A DNA stretch of 64,000 nt from an uncultured Planctomycetota bacterium. GTDB lineage: Bacteria; Planctomycetota; Phycisphaerae; UBA1845; Fen-1342. The position numbers and the translations under genes were made by a program. Positions 42,036 through 51,139 of this stretch are shown piece after piece (the first letter of the stretch is position 1; each line of letters begins with the position of its first letter). The DNA is taken from the NCBI GenBank assembly GCA_900696525.1, contig CAADGL010000022.1:62001-126000 (forward strand). The letters run 5' to 3'. The notes under the pieces were generated by a model that made no database searches, was not told the DNA's origin, and saw nothing but the letters and a program-made list of their open reading frames with translations.

Positions 42036-44279
42036 ATGAACCCGCTGTCGAAAGCCTACTACATGCTGCGCCTGCTCGGTCCGCGCGTGATCGCGCTGCG
42101 CGCCGGCGTGTACTGGAACAAGGCGAGCGGGCACACGCGGCGGGTGTTCCGGCCGCGGCCGTGGCAGTCGCTCTCGCTCGCCGAGCTGACCGTGCCCGGC
42201 ACGCCCGTCGAGCCGGACGAGTACGCACGCTTCAAGTGCCAGCAGGCGCCGCCATTCCTGTTCCCGCTCGGCTCGCCGCCGGCGATTCCGGACGAGATTC
42301 GCAGGGCGCGGCATGATCGGCAGCCGGCATTGGCCGAGCGCCTGGCGCTGATCGAGCAGGACCGCTGCGTCTACTTCTTCCGCACGCCGTCGCCCGGCCC
42401 GGTCGATTGGTACCACAACCCGATCGATGACCTGCACAGCCCACCGGAGAAGCACTGGTACGAGATTCCCGACTACATGCCGACGCAGGGCGACATGCGG
42501 ATGATGTGGGAGCCGTCGCGGGCGGCGTGGGCGGTGGACCTGGCGCGGGCCCGGCCCCACGGCCACGCGACCGACGCCGGCCGGCTGCTTTGGCGCTGGG
42601 TCGACGCGTGGATGACCGGCTGCCCGCCGTTCCTCGGCTTCCAGTGGAAGTGCGGCCAGGAAAGCTCGATCCGCCTGCTGGCGATCATGATCGGCGCCTG
42701 GAGTTTGGCGCGCGACCCGGCGACGACGCCGGAGCGCTGGGCGCAGCTTGCCCGGCTGGCGTGGGCCACGGGCTACCGCGTGTTCCATCACATCGACTAC
42801 GCCGTTTCGCAGAAGAACAACCACGCCCTGTCGGAAGCGATGGGGCTGATGCTGATCGCGCAGCTCTTTCCGGAGCTGCGCGAGGCGCGGCGCTGGGAGG
42901 AAGTCGGCCGCCGCGTGCTGACGCAGGAAACCCTGCGGCAGACCTACGACGACGGCAGCTACGTGCAGCAGTCGATGAACTATCAGCGCGTCATGCTCCA
43001 GGTGTGCATGACCGGCCTGCGGCTCGCGGAGCTGGCCGGACGCCCCCTGGAGCCGCGCGTCTACGAGCGGCTCGGACGCTGCGTCGAGTTCCTGTTTGAG
43101 ATGACTGACCGCGACAGCGGCCGCTGCCCGAACTACGGCAACAACGACGGCGCGCTGCCGCTGCCCCTCAACGAGTGCGACTTCACCGATTTCCGCCCGG
43201 CGCTTCAGGCCGCGCACTACTCCGTGCATCGCAAGCGCCTGCTGCCGCCAGGCGCGTGGGACGAAGACCTGCTCTGGCTCTTCGGAAAGGCCGCGCTGGC
43301 CGCGCCGACGCTGCCGCCGCGCTGGCCCGGGTCGGCGGCCTTCTCGGCGGGGGGGTACTACACGCTGCACAGCCGGCAGAGCTGGGCGATGGTGCGCTGC
43401 CACACGTGGCGCGACCGCCCGGCGCATTATGATCAACTGCACGTCGATCTCTGGTGGCGCGGGCAGAACGTCGCGCAGGACTGCGGCACGTATCACTATT
43501 ACGACCCGCAGCGCCGCGACGTGGAGCGCTACTTCAAGTCCGCCAAGGCCCACAACCTGGTCGAGATCGACGGCCGCGACCCGCTCGTGCTCGCGTCCCG
43601 CTACCTGTGGCTGCCCTGGCCGCGCGGACGGGCCACGCGCTTCGACGGCGCCGAACGCGACCACGGCGACCCCGCGCTGACGCCGCGCGACGCCGCGGTC
43701 GGCGTCTTCGAAGGCGAGCACGATGACTATCGGCGCCGGCCCTGGCGCACGCTGGTGCGCCGAGCGCTGATCGCGCTGCCCGGAGACGTGTGGGTGATCG
43801 TGGACGACGTGCTCGCGCGCGGCGAGCGCCGCGCAACCCTGCGCTGGCACCTCATGGATGCGCCGTTCGAGACAGACGCCGCCGCGGCGCGCCTGCGCCT
43901 GAACACGCCCGCCGGCTGGTTCTCGTTGACGGTTGCCGGCTGGCCAGGCCCGCCCGCGGTTTTCGCGGTCGTGCGCGGGCGCGACGAGCCCGGCCGCGTG
44001 CAGGGCTTCGCCTCGCCCTACTTCGGCGAGCGGCTGCCGATCCCCGTCGCTGAGGCCGAATTCGCCGGCCGCGGACCACGGCGACTCGTCAGCGTCTTCG
44101 GTCCCGGCGAACCGGCCACCGCGGCCATGAGCGCAGCCGCCGAGGGCGACGACGCGCAGATTTGGGACATTCGTCATGGCGAAACGTGCTGGCGGCTGCG
44201 GCTCGGCCCGTGCCGGCGAGGCGCCGGGCCGCTGCTGCTGCGGGCGCACAGTCCGCCCGCCGCGCCGCCGATAGACTGA
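42036..44279 (+). CDS. Heparinase II/III-family protein
   Basis: 747 residues. The middle is an alpha/alpha toroid ('WRWVDAWMTGCPPFLGFQWK', 'YAVSQKNNHALSEAMGLMLI', 'DDGSYVQQSMNYQRVMLQVC', 'NYGNNDGALPLPLNECDFTD') and the C-terminal third a beta sandwich ('WAMVRCHTWRDRPAHYDQLH', 'YFKSAKAHNLVEIDGRDPLV', 'WVIVDDVLARGERRATLRWH'). The Asn/Tyr/His residues used by the lyases are present. The family cleaves uronic-acid polysaccharides; related proteins in synthesis loci may trim the polymer. I see no signal peptide at the N-terminus, so cytoplasmic location or non-standard export must be considered. Its stop overlaps the protease start (TGATG). Confidence 0.85.
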   Translation: MNPLSKAYYMLRLLGPRVIALRAGVYWNKASGHTRRVFRPRPWQSLSLAELTVPGTPVEPDEYARFKCQQAPPFLFPLGSPPAIPDEIRRARHDRQPALAERLALIEQDRCVYFFRTPSPGPVDWYHNPIDDLHSPPEKHWYEIPDYMPTQGDMRMMWEPSRAAWAVDLARARPHGHATDAGRLLWRWVDAWMTGCPPFLGFQWKCGQESSIRLLAIMIGAWSLARDPATTPERWAQLARLAWATGYRVFHHIDYAVSQKNNHALSEAMGLMLIAQLFPELREARRWEEVGRRVLTQETLRQTYDDGSYVQQSMNYQRVMLQVCMTGLRLAELAGRPLEPRVYERLGRCVEFLFEMTDRDSGRCPNYGNNDGALPLPLNECDFTDFRPALQAAHYSVHRKRLLPPGAWDEDLLWLFGKAALAAPTLPPRWPGSAAFSAGGYYTLHSRQSWAMVRCHTWRDRPAHYDQLHVDLWWRGQNVAQDCGTYHYYDPQRRDVERYFKSAKAHNLVEIDGRDPLVLASRYLWLPWPRGRATRFDGAERDHGDPALTPRDAAVGVFEGEHDDYRRRPWRTLVRRALIALPGDVWVIVDDVLARGERRATLRWHLMDAPFETDAAAARLRLNTPAGWFSLTVAGWPGPPAVFAVVRGRDEPGRVQGFASPYFGERLPIPVAEAEFAGRGPRRLVSVFGPGEPATAAMSAAAEGDDAQIWDIRHGETCWRLRLGPCRRGAGPLLLRAHSPPAAPPID

Positions 44280-45925
44280 TGCAGGAGCGCGACGTGGTCC
44301 TGGCCGCACTATTGGCGCTGACAACGATCGGCACGGCTTCGCCGGCGCAGGACGGCGCGCCGCCCGAGGACGCCGCGCTGGCCCTGGTGCGCGCCGCCGA
44401 GTCCCGGCGCGTGGCAGTGCTCGAGCGCGCGGCGCGCAGCGTCGTGTGCATCTTCGTCGAGGGCGAGACGCGCGCCGGCGGCGGCAGCGGGGTGCTGATC
44501 TCCGCCGACGGCATCGGCCTGACGAACTTCCACGTCGTGGCGGACTTCCTGGCGACGCGGCGCGGCGTGGGCGGGCTGAGCGACGGCCGGCTCTATCCGC
44601 TGCGGGTGCTTGGCATCGACCCCGGCGGCGACATCGTCGCCTTTCAGTTGTCGGGACGCGAGCGGTTCGACCATGCGCCGCTCGGGGACTCGGACGCGCT
44701 GCGCGTCGGCCAGTGGGTCGCGGCGATGGGCAATCCGTTCCTCGTCGCCGAGGATTACACGCCGACGATCACGCTCGGCATCATCAGCGGGCTGCACCGC
44801 TACCAGGAGGGCCAGCAGAACCTGCTCGAATACGCCGACTGCATCCAGGTCTCGACGTCGATCAACCCGGGCAACTCGGGCGGACCGCTGTTCGACATGG
44901 ACGGACGGCTGATCGGGATCAACGGCCGGGCGTCGTTCGAGGAGCGCGGGCGCGTCAACGTGGGGCTCGGCTACGCCGTGACGATCAACCAGGTCCGCCG
45001 CTTCCTGCCGGGCCTGCGGGCCGGACGGCTGATGCAGCACGGCACGCTGGGCGCGACGGTGCGCGTCTCGGGCGAGCGGCTGATCTTCGCCGCGATCCAG
45101 GACTTCTCGCCGGCGGAGAAGGCGGGCGTCCAGCTTGGCGACGAGCTGCTGGCGGTATGCGGCCGGCCGGTCCGCACGGCGAACGAATTCAACAACCGCA
45201 TCGCTATCCTGCCGGCGCAATGGCCGGTGGCGCTGAGCGTGCGCCGCGACGGCGCCATCCAGGAATTGCACGCCCGGCTCGAGGCCCTGCCACTGCGCGC
45301 CGGCCTCGTCTATCCGCCGGATGCCGACGTGAACCGCGCCGAGGTCCGCCGCCTCCTGGCGCCCTTCGCGGCGAGCGGCGACGACGGTGCGCGGCTGCCT
45401 GCGGCGTGGGAAGGGCGCCTGACGCTGCGCGACGCCGACGGCGAGCGCAGCGCCAACGTCCGCATCGCGCCGGCGCCGGAGGGGGGAACGCGCGTCGCGG
45501 CCGAGTGGGCCGGCGAGCCGCCCGCCGGCTGGGATGCGGGCCAGTTCGAGTCGGAGTGGTCCGCGATCGTGGCGCCGCTGCTCGGGGCGCGCGATCTCGA
45601 CGAGCAGTGCGAGGCGCTGACCGGAGACGAACTCGACGGGCGCATCGTCGCCCGCGTGCAGCGCCGCCTGCCCGATCAGCGGCTCGTTCGCTGGCATTTC
45701 GATGCGGACGTCGGCGACCTTCGGGCCGCGACGCTCGGCACGCCTGACAACCCGGCCGACGTTACCTGGACTGTCTCGGACCACCGCGACCTTGGCGACC
45801 GCCGCTGGCCGACGCACTGGGCGCGCCGCCAGGGCGCGACGGCCCTTGAGCTGCGGCTCGATCGCCCGCTCGAGCCGGCGCCCGACGCGCGGCCCTCCGC
45901 CACGCCAGAGGGAGGCGCCCCGTGA
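44279..45925 (+). CDS. HtrA-like serine protease, intact triad, with PDZ domain
   Basis: 548 residues from the ATG at 44279. A signal peptide ('VVLAALLALTTIGTASPAQ') leads to a trypsin-type domain: 'SGVLISADGIGLTNFHVVAD' with the histidine, 'DPGGDIVAFQL' with the aspartate and 'STSINPGNSGGPLFDMDGRL' with the serine. A PDZ domain follows ('AIQDFSPAEKAGVQLGDELL'), then about 190 residues of unknown type found in no standard HtrA. The protein should be periplasmic and cleave misfolded or specific proteins. Start and stop overlap both neighbours, so expression is linked to the heparinase and to the two dead paralogues. Confidence 0.87.
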   Translation: MQERDVVLAALLALTTIGTASPAQDGAPPEDAALALVRAAESRRVAVLERAARSVVCIFVEGETRAGGGSGVLISADGIGLTNFHVVADFLATRRGVGGLSDGRLYPLRVLGIDPGGDIVAFQLSGRERFDHAPLGDSDALRVGQWVAAMGNPFLVAEDYTPTITLGIISGLHRYQEGQQNLLEYADCIQVSTSINPGNSGGPLFDMDGRLIGINGRASFEERGRVNVGLGYAVTINQVRRFLPGLRAGRLMQHGTLGATVRVSGERLIFAAIQDFSPAEKAGVQLGDELLAVCGRPVRTANEFNNRIAILPAQWPVALSVRRDGAIQELHARLEALPLRAGLVYPPDADVNRAEVRRLLAPFAASGDDGARLPAAWEGRLTLRDADGERSANVRIAPAPEGGTRVAAEWAGEPPAGWDAGQFESEWSAIVAPLLGARDLDEQCEALTGDELDGRIVARVQRRLPDQRLVRWHFDADVGDLRAATLGTPDNPADVTWTVSDHRDLGDRRWPTHWARRQGATALELRLDRPLEPAPDARPSATPEGGAP

Positions 45926-46917
45926 AGCTCCGGGCCGGCGGACTGCTGATTCTCGCGACGTGGCCGGTCGCCGCCGGCCGGGCCGAGCTCGACGCCGCCG
46001 GCCCGTTCGCAACGGCGATCGCGGCGGCTGAGCCGCGCGTGGTGAAGATCTACGGCGGGCAGATCGGGCGCGTGAAGGGGTACGGGAGCGGCGTGCTGGT
46101 GTCGGCGGACGGCCAGGTGGTGACGGTGCTGTCCAGTCTGCTGGAGAGCGACGTGCCGCGCGTCGTGCTGTCGGACGGCCGCCGGCTGCCGGCGGTGGTC
46201 ATCGGCCGCGACCGCGTGCGGCAACTGGCGCTGTTGAAGATCGACGCGCTGGACCTGCCGCATTTCGAACTCGGCGGCAGCGATCATCTGCGGGCCGGCG
46301 ACTGGATCATCGCCGCGGCCAATCCGTTCAAGGTCGCGGACGGACCGGAGCCGGTATCCTTCTCGGCGGGGCTGTACGGCGGCCGCACGACGCTGCAAGC
46401 TCGTCGCCGGGCGCAGGAGCTGCCCTATAGCGGCGAGGTGCTGCTGACCGACATGATCGTCTCGGCGCCCGGCGCCGCGGGCGGGGCGCTCGTGGACGTG
46501 AACGGCAGTCTCGTCGGACTCATTGGCAAGGAAGTCATCAGTGAACGGACGAACACCTGGCTGAACTACGCGCTGCCGGTCGAAGAGCTCGCCGCGTTCG
46601 TGGCGAATCCGAACCCCACTCACCGTTCGACGGCCGTGACCGGCGCCGAGCGCCTCGACCTGGGGATCCGCCTGTTCGACGTCGGCGGCCGCGTCCGGCC
46701 CGCGTACGTCGAGCGCGTGCGCCATGGCTCGCCGGCGGCCGCCGCCGGTGTCCGCGCCGACGACCTGATTCTCAGCGTCGGCGGCCGGAGCATCGGCTCG
46801 TGCGCGGACTACGACGACGCGCTGCGCGGCTTGCGCCCGGGACCGGTCGAGCTGGTCGTGAAGCGCGGGGACGACGTCCTGACACTCGTCCTTGAGCTGC
46901 AACGGAGCAACCCATGA
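45922..46917 (+). CDS. Catalytically dead HtrA-like paralogue 1
   Basis: 331 residues beginning at a GTG (GTGA overlap with the protease stop). It has a signal peptide ('MKLRAGGLLILATWPVAAG'), a trypsin-like fold and a C-terminal PDZ domain ('VERVRHGSPAAAAGVRADDL'). The triad is gone: the histidine position in 'GQVVTVLSSLLES' is Ser, the aspartate position in 'DRVRQLALLKI' is Gln, and the serine position in 'SAPGAAGGALVDVNG' is Ala. Fold landmarks are otherwise kept ('GSGVLVSADG', 'LALLKID', 'GGALVDVNGSLVG'), so this is a maintained pseudoprotease rather than a decayed gene. It could bind substrates or regulate the active protease. Confidence 0.82.
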   Translation: MKLRAGGLLILATWPVAAGRAELDAAGPFATAIAAAEPRVVKIYGGQIGRVKGYGSGVLVSADGQVVTVLSSLLESDVPRVVLSDGRRLPAVVIGRDRVRQLALLKIDALDLPHFELGGSDHLRAGDWIIAAANPFKVADGPEPVSFSAGLYGGRTTLQARRRAQELPYSGEVLLTDMIVSAPGAAGGALVDVNGSLVGLIGKEVISERTNTWLNYALPVEELAAFVANPNPTHRSTAVTGAERLDLGIRLFDVGGRVRPAYVERVRHGSPAAAAGVRADDLILSVGGRSIGSCADYDDALRGLRPGPVELVVKRGDDVLTLVLELQRSNP

Positions 46918-48056
46918 GCCCGACCGGCCGTTTGCGGCGCTGGATGATCGGCGCGGCCGGCGCAGCGGCGCTCCTGACGGCTGCGCCGCACGCGTCTGCG
47001 AGCCCGCTCGCCGCGCCGGACGCGGCGCTGCGCGACGCGCAGGCACGCGTTTTTCGCGCAGCGCTCGAAGCGGTGTCGCCGCTCGTTGTGCGCATTGAGA
47101 CGGTCGGCGGCGCGCCGCCGCTGCGCCAGGACGCTTCGGGCGAGATCGTGACGGCGCCGGGGTTCGTTCAGGCCGATGGGCCGACGACCGGCGTGATCTG
47201 GACGAGCGAGGGCCACGTCCTTACCAGCAGCTTCAATTTCGCGCGTGAGCCGGCGGTCATCGTTGTCCGCCTCCAGGATGGGCGGCGGTTCGTGGCCCGG
47301 CTGCTGGCGCGCGACACGGTCTCGCGACTGGCCCTGCTCAAGATCAACGCCGACGGGCTACCCACGCCAACCTGTGCCCCGCCGGACCGCCTCGTGCCCG
47401 GGCGGTGGGCGCTGGCCGCCGGCCTGGGCCACGGCTCCTCCGTTCCGACCGTGTCCATCGGCATCATCAGCGCCGTGCGCCGCGCCAACGGAACGGCCGT
47501 CCAGACTGACGCCAAGCTCAGCCCGGCGAATTACGGCGGCCCGTTGTTCGACATCGAGGGCCGCGTGCTCGGCATCTGCGTGCCCATCAGCGACAACGAC
47601 GGCGACGAGCTGGCCGCCGCGGAGTGGTACGACTCCGGCGTGGGCTTCGCCATCGACTGCGAGCACATCGCGCGGCGCCTGCCGCGGCTCATGGCCGGCG
47701 AGAGTCTCGAACGCGGCATGCTCGGCGTCGCGCTCATCGACGGCGAGCGCGTCGTGGGCTCAGAGACCGCCGAACCCGGGGGCGTGACCGTCGTCGGCGA
47801 TCCGATCGGCCCGGCCGCCGCCGTGGGGCTGCGCGCCGGCGATGTCATCGTTGCGATCGACGGCGAAGCCACCCCGCGCCTGCTCGAGTTCCGGCGCGCC
47901 ATGGCCCGCCGGGCGGCCGGCGACGAGATTGAGCTCTCAATCCGGCGCGAGGCCGGAACGAGCCGCGTGCGGCTGCGGCTGGCGCGGGCCGCCGAGCTGC
48001 GCCACCCGGCGATGCCGCCTGAACAGGCGGCGACGCGTCCGGCATCGGGCGGCTGA
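46914..48056 (+). CDS. Catalytically dead HtrA-like paralogue 2
   Basis: 380 residues, start overlapping the previous stop (ATGA). A signal peptide ('WMIGAAGAAALLTAAPHASA') leads to the same fold with 'SEGHVLTSSFNFAREPAVIV', 'ARDTVSRLALLKINADGLP' and 'LSPANYGGPLFDIEGRVLGI', and a C-terminal PDZ ('VVGDPIGPAAAVGLRAGDVI'). The histidine position is Phe, the aspartate position Arg and the serine position Tyr, so it cannot be a serine protease. The loss is by different residues from paralogue 1, meaning each was changed separately. A role as scaffold, chaperone or sensor is possible. Confidence 0.82.
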   Translation: MSPTGRLRRWMIGAAGAAALLTAAPHASASPLAAPDAALRDAQARVFRAALEAVSPLVVRIETVGGAPPLRQDASGEIVTAPGFVQADGPTTGVIWTSEGHVLTSSFNFAREPAVIVVRLQDGRRFVARLLARDTVSRLALLKINADGLPTPTCAPPDRLVPGRWALAAGLGHGSSVPTVSIGIISAVRRANGTAVQTDAKLSPANYGGPLFDIEGRVLGICVPISDNDGDELAAAEWYDSGVGFAIDCEHIARRLPRLMAGESLERGMLGVALIDGERVVGSETAEPGGVTVVGDPIGPAAAVGLRAGDVIVAIDGEATPRLLEFRRAMARRAAGDEIELSIRREAGTSRVRLRLARAAELRHPAMPPEQAATRPASGG

Positions 48057-48287
48057 GTTTCCACGGCGCTTCAGGTCCGGTTTTCTTGGGTATTCCAAAG
48101 CAGCTCGGGGCACGGCCGCGCCCGCACCGGCTCCGTCGCCGCGCCGGCGGTTGGCCGAGCCAAGCCCAAGGGCATAGTCCGGCCCGCACATCCCACGGAT
48201 TGCATACTTGAGGTTGAGGGCGTTGCCCTCGGCACGGCGCCGTTTGGCGCTTGCTGCGGCTGAGTGCGTCGTAACCAGCATGAGGTC

Positions 48288-49556
48288 ATGGTCCGCGCCA
48301 TGTCGCTCTCGCGCGTCGCTCGCCTGACGGTGGTGGGAATGGTGACGTGTAGCGGCGCGCCGAGCAGCGGCGTGGCGCGGGCCACCGACGGCCTGGAGCC
48401 GATCGGCGTGAGCATGAGGGCCAACGCGCGCGGCGGGGCCGACGTCGCCGTTGGCGACACGGCCCTCTCGCAGATCGAGAACCCGGCCGCGCTCGGCCTT
48501 CAGGTCACGCGGCGAGCCCGCTTCGATTTCACCGGGCAGGTCGGCTTTCCGATCTGCCGCTGGCGCGGTCCGCTTGAAGAGGAGAGCTCGCACATTAACG
48601 TGGTCCCGCTTGGCAGCGCGGCGGTCGCGTTCCCGGTTGGCGAGCGCTGGACGCTGGGTCTGGCGCTGCATTCGCGCTCCGGGCTGGCCAGCGAGTACCA
48701 GATGCGCCACCTGCTCATTCCGTTCATGGACCGCGACGTCGGCGCCCGCGCCCAGTGCTTCAACATCCGGCTGAACGCCGCCTATGACGTGAATGAGCAG
48801 CTCTCCGTCGGCGGCGGACTGCGCGTCGACTTCCAGCGATCCAGGTTCAGCACCGTGCTGGGGCCGGCGGATTTCGAGTTCGGCCAGGGCCGCGCGGTCG
48901 GCGGCGGCTTTCAACTCGGCCTGCTGTATCGTCCACGGCGAGACGTGACGCTTGGCCTGTCGTACTGGTCGCCCTCGTGGATGTCCGACCTCGAAGGCGG
49001 CGAGGCCCGCGCCAGCGTCCTTGGCATCGTTCCGCTGACGCTCGGCGACGCCTCCATTGTCCGCTTTCGACTGCCGCAGCGCATCGCGGCTGGCGTTGCC
49101 TGGGATGCGACCGACCGGCTCAAGCTCGTGGGCGAGGCGCGCTGGATGAACTACGGCAACTCGGTGCTCAACGACACGCCGGTGCGCGTCGACGGCCTGC
49201 TGGACTTCGGCTACCCGCTGCCGCTCGGCTATCGCGACCAATGGGCCTTCATGGCGGGCGCCGAGTACAAGCTCACGCGGCGTTGGATCGCCAGCGGGGG
49301 CTATCACTACTGCACGGCGCCGGTCGAGCCGGGCAACCTGCTGCCGATGGGCTCTGTGCTGTCTCAACATCACCTGACCGCCGGCATTCGCTACGAGGAG
49401 GAGAGCTGGTGGCTGGGCATGGGCTACGGCCTGGGGTTGCCGGAGCGCCTGCGCGGCAACGGACGCAGCCGCATCCCGCTGGCGTTCGACTACGGCGTCA
49501 GCGAACTGGAGCAGACGCAGCACATCCTGTTCGCGGGGTTTGGATTGTCATGGTAG
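48288..49556 (+). CDS. FadL/OmpP1-type outer-membrane channel
   Basis: About 422 residues; ATGs at 48288 and 48300 are both possible and the first has GAGG close by. Signal peptide, then the N-terminal hatch of the family 'GVSMRANARGGADVAVGDTA' and 'LSQIENPAALGLQ', followed by many amphipathic strands ('VGERWTLGLALHSRSGLASE', 'YDVNEQLSVGGGLRVDFQRS', 'TLGLSYWSPSWMSDLEGGEA') and a C-terminal aromatic strand ending in W ('ILFAGFGLSW'), as outer-membrane barrels do. Members admit fatty acids or other hydrophobic compounds. Its stop lies inside the kinase gene, 7 bases after the kinase start. Confidence 0.85.
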   Translation: MVRAMSLSRVARLTVVGMVTCSGAPSSGVARATDGLEPIGVSMRANARGGADVAVGDTALSQIENPAALGLQVTRRARFDFTGQVGFPICRWRGPLEEESSHINVVPLGSAAVAFPVGERWTLGLALHSRSGLASEYQMRHLLIPFMDRDVGARAQCFNIRLNAAYDVNEQLSVGGGLRVDFQRSRFSTVLGPADFEFGQGRAVGGGFQLGLLYRPRRDVTLGLSYWSPSWMSDLEGGEARASVLGIVPLTLGDASIVRFRLPQRIAAGVAWDATDRLKLVGEARWMNYGNSVLNDTPVRVDGLLDFGYPLPLGYRDQWAFMAGAEYKLTRRWIASGGYHYCTAPVEPGNLLPMGSVLSQHHLTAGIRYEEESWWLGMGYGLGLPERLRGNGRSRIPLAFDYGVSELEQTQHILFAGFGLSW

Positions 49557-51061
49557 ACGCATCCATGGAACTGTCGAGCCTGCCGGGGCGGCTTCACCCG
49601 CGCCGGCTGTGGCGAGCGGCGCTGGCGAGCGTTCCGCCGCCCGAGCTGGTGCAGGGCCGGGATGAGTCGGCCCGCACGGCGCGCATGCTGCTCACCGTAT
49701 GGCTGGCCGGTCTGCCTTGGCCCCTCGTCTTCGCCCTCTGTTTCTGGCCCCTGCTGGATTGCCTGCCCGCCGCGCTGGCGTGCGTCGCCGGCGCGCTGGG
49801 CTTCCTGGCCGTTCCGAGCGTGTGGCGCGCCACGCGGAACACGCGTGTCGCCGCCAACGCCATGCTGGGCGTGGCCGCGGCACAGTTGTTCTCTCTGGCC
49901 CTTCTGACCGGCGGGGCGCTGGCGCCCGCGGCTGACTGGCTGCTGGTGCTGCCGCTGGTGGCGGTGACGCTCGTCGGCGTGCGCTGGACGATCGCGTGGA
50001 CGGCGGTGGCGGTCGGGATTCTGATCGCCCTCCAGCGGGTCGAGTACATGGGACTCAAGTGGCCGTCGCTGCTCGACGAGCGGGCGCAGGCATCGCTGCA
50101 GTTCCTCGGCCACGTCGGCCTGATCCTGCTGATGATCTCCCTTGCGGGCGCTTACGAGTGGCAGCGGCGTTGGATGCTTTCGCAACTCGCGGCGCGCGAA
50201 CAGGCGCTGCGCGAGACCCAGGTCGAGATCGCCCAGCAGGCCGGCCGCGCCGAAGTCGCCGCCAACGTCATCCACAACGTCGGAAACGTCCTCAACAGCC
50301 TCAACGTCGCCGCCACGCTGATGGGCGACAAGCTCCGGCGCTCGGAGCTGCCGAGCCTGCGCCAGGCAGTCGAGCTGCTCGAGGCACACCGCGAGAACCT
50401 GGGCGATTTCCTGGCGCGCGACGAACGCGGGCAGCATCTGCCGGCGCTGCTGTCGGAGCTGTCGCGCTTCCTGGCCGAAGAGCACGACGCGATGCTCGCC
50501 GAAGTCAGGACGCTCGCGACGGGGATCGAGCACGTCCGCCACATCGTCGAGTTGCAGAACATCCACAAGAAGGGCGCCGCGCTGATCGAGTCGCTCGAGC
50601 CGCGCGAGATCGTCGAGCAGGCGCTCGCCCTGCACGCCGCCGCCTTCGCCCGCCATCGCATCCGCGTCGAGCGGAGCTTCGAGCCGACGGGGAAGCTGCC
50701 GCTCGACAAGCACAAGGTCCTGCAAGTCCTCGTGAACGTCATCAGCAACGCCAAGAAGGCCGTCGTCGCCTCCGGCCGGACCGACCGCACCATCGCCGTC
50801 AGCGTGGCCCGCGCGGCTGACGGCGGCGTGCGGATCAGCATCGCGGACAACGGCGTGGGCATCGCGCCCGAGGATCTGAAGCGCATCTTCTCGTTCGGGT
50901 TCACGACGCATCGCGACGGTCACGGCATCGGCCTGCCGAACTCGATGAACCTGGCCGAGCTGATGGGCGGCCGGCTGCGAGCTGAAAGCGAAGGAAAGGG
51001 CCGCGGCGCGACCTTCACGCTCGAACTCCCCGCCAACCCGCCTACGCTCGTGCATGGCTGA
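49550..51061 (+). CDS. Membrane histidine kinase
   Basis: 503 residues. The N-terminal 220 residues hold about six hydrophobic helices ('LLTVWLAGLPWPLVFALCFW', 'WLLVLPLVAVTLVGVRWTIA', 'FLGHVGLILLMISLAGAYEW') without a known sensor domain. The phospho-acceptor region 'AANVIHNVGNVLNSLNVAAT' has His followed by Asn, a variant group rather than the usual H-E/D box. The ATPase domain is complete: 'VLVNVISNAKKAVVASG' (N box), 'ISIADNGVGIAPEDLKRIFS' (G1) and 'GHGIGLPNSMNLAELMGGRL' (G2). A 7-base overlap with the FadL gene implies coupled expression. No adjacent response regulator. Confidence 0.86.
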   Translation: MVDASMELSSLPGRLHPRRLWRAALASVPPPELVQGRDESARTARMLLTVWLAGLPWPLVFALCFWPLLDCLPAALACVAGALGFLAVPSVWRATRNTRVAANAMLGVAAAQLFSLALLTGGALAPAADWLLVLPLVAVTLVGVRWTIAWTAVAVGILIALQRVEYMGLKWPSLLDERAQASLQFLGHVGLILLMISLAGAYEWQRRWMLSQLAAREQALRETQVEIAQQAGRAEVAANVIHNVGNVLNSLNVAATLMGDKLRRSELPSLRQAVELLEAHRENLGDFLARDERGQHLPALLSELSRFLAEEHDAMLAEVRTLATGIEHVRHIVELQNIHKKGAALIESLEPREIVEQALALHAAAFARHRIRVERSFEPTGKLPLDKHKVLQVLVNVISNAKKAVVASGRTDRTIAVSVARAADGGVRISIADNGVGIAPEDLKRIFSFGFTTHRDGHGIGLPNSMNLAELMGGRLRAESEGKGRGATFTLELPANPPTLVHG

Positions 51062-51139
51062 GCGCTGCCCACACCCGGGCCGAAGGACGCGACTTCTCGA
51101 ACCGCGTGCCAGGCCCGCTTGCTGCCCGGCCTTCGTGCC

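Noticed and set aside
41880-44324. 814-residue minus-strand ORF
   Set aside because: Antisense to the heparinase-like gene; no ribosome site and no motifs.
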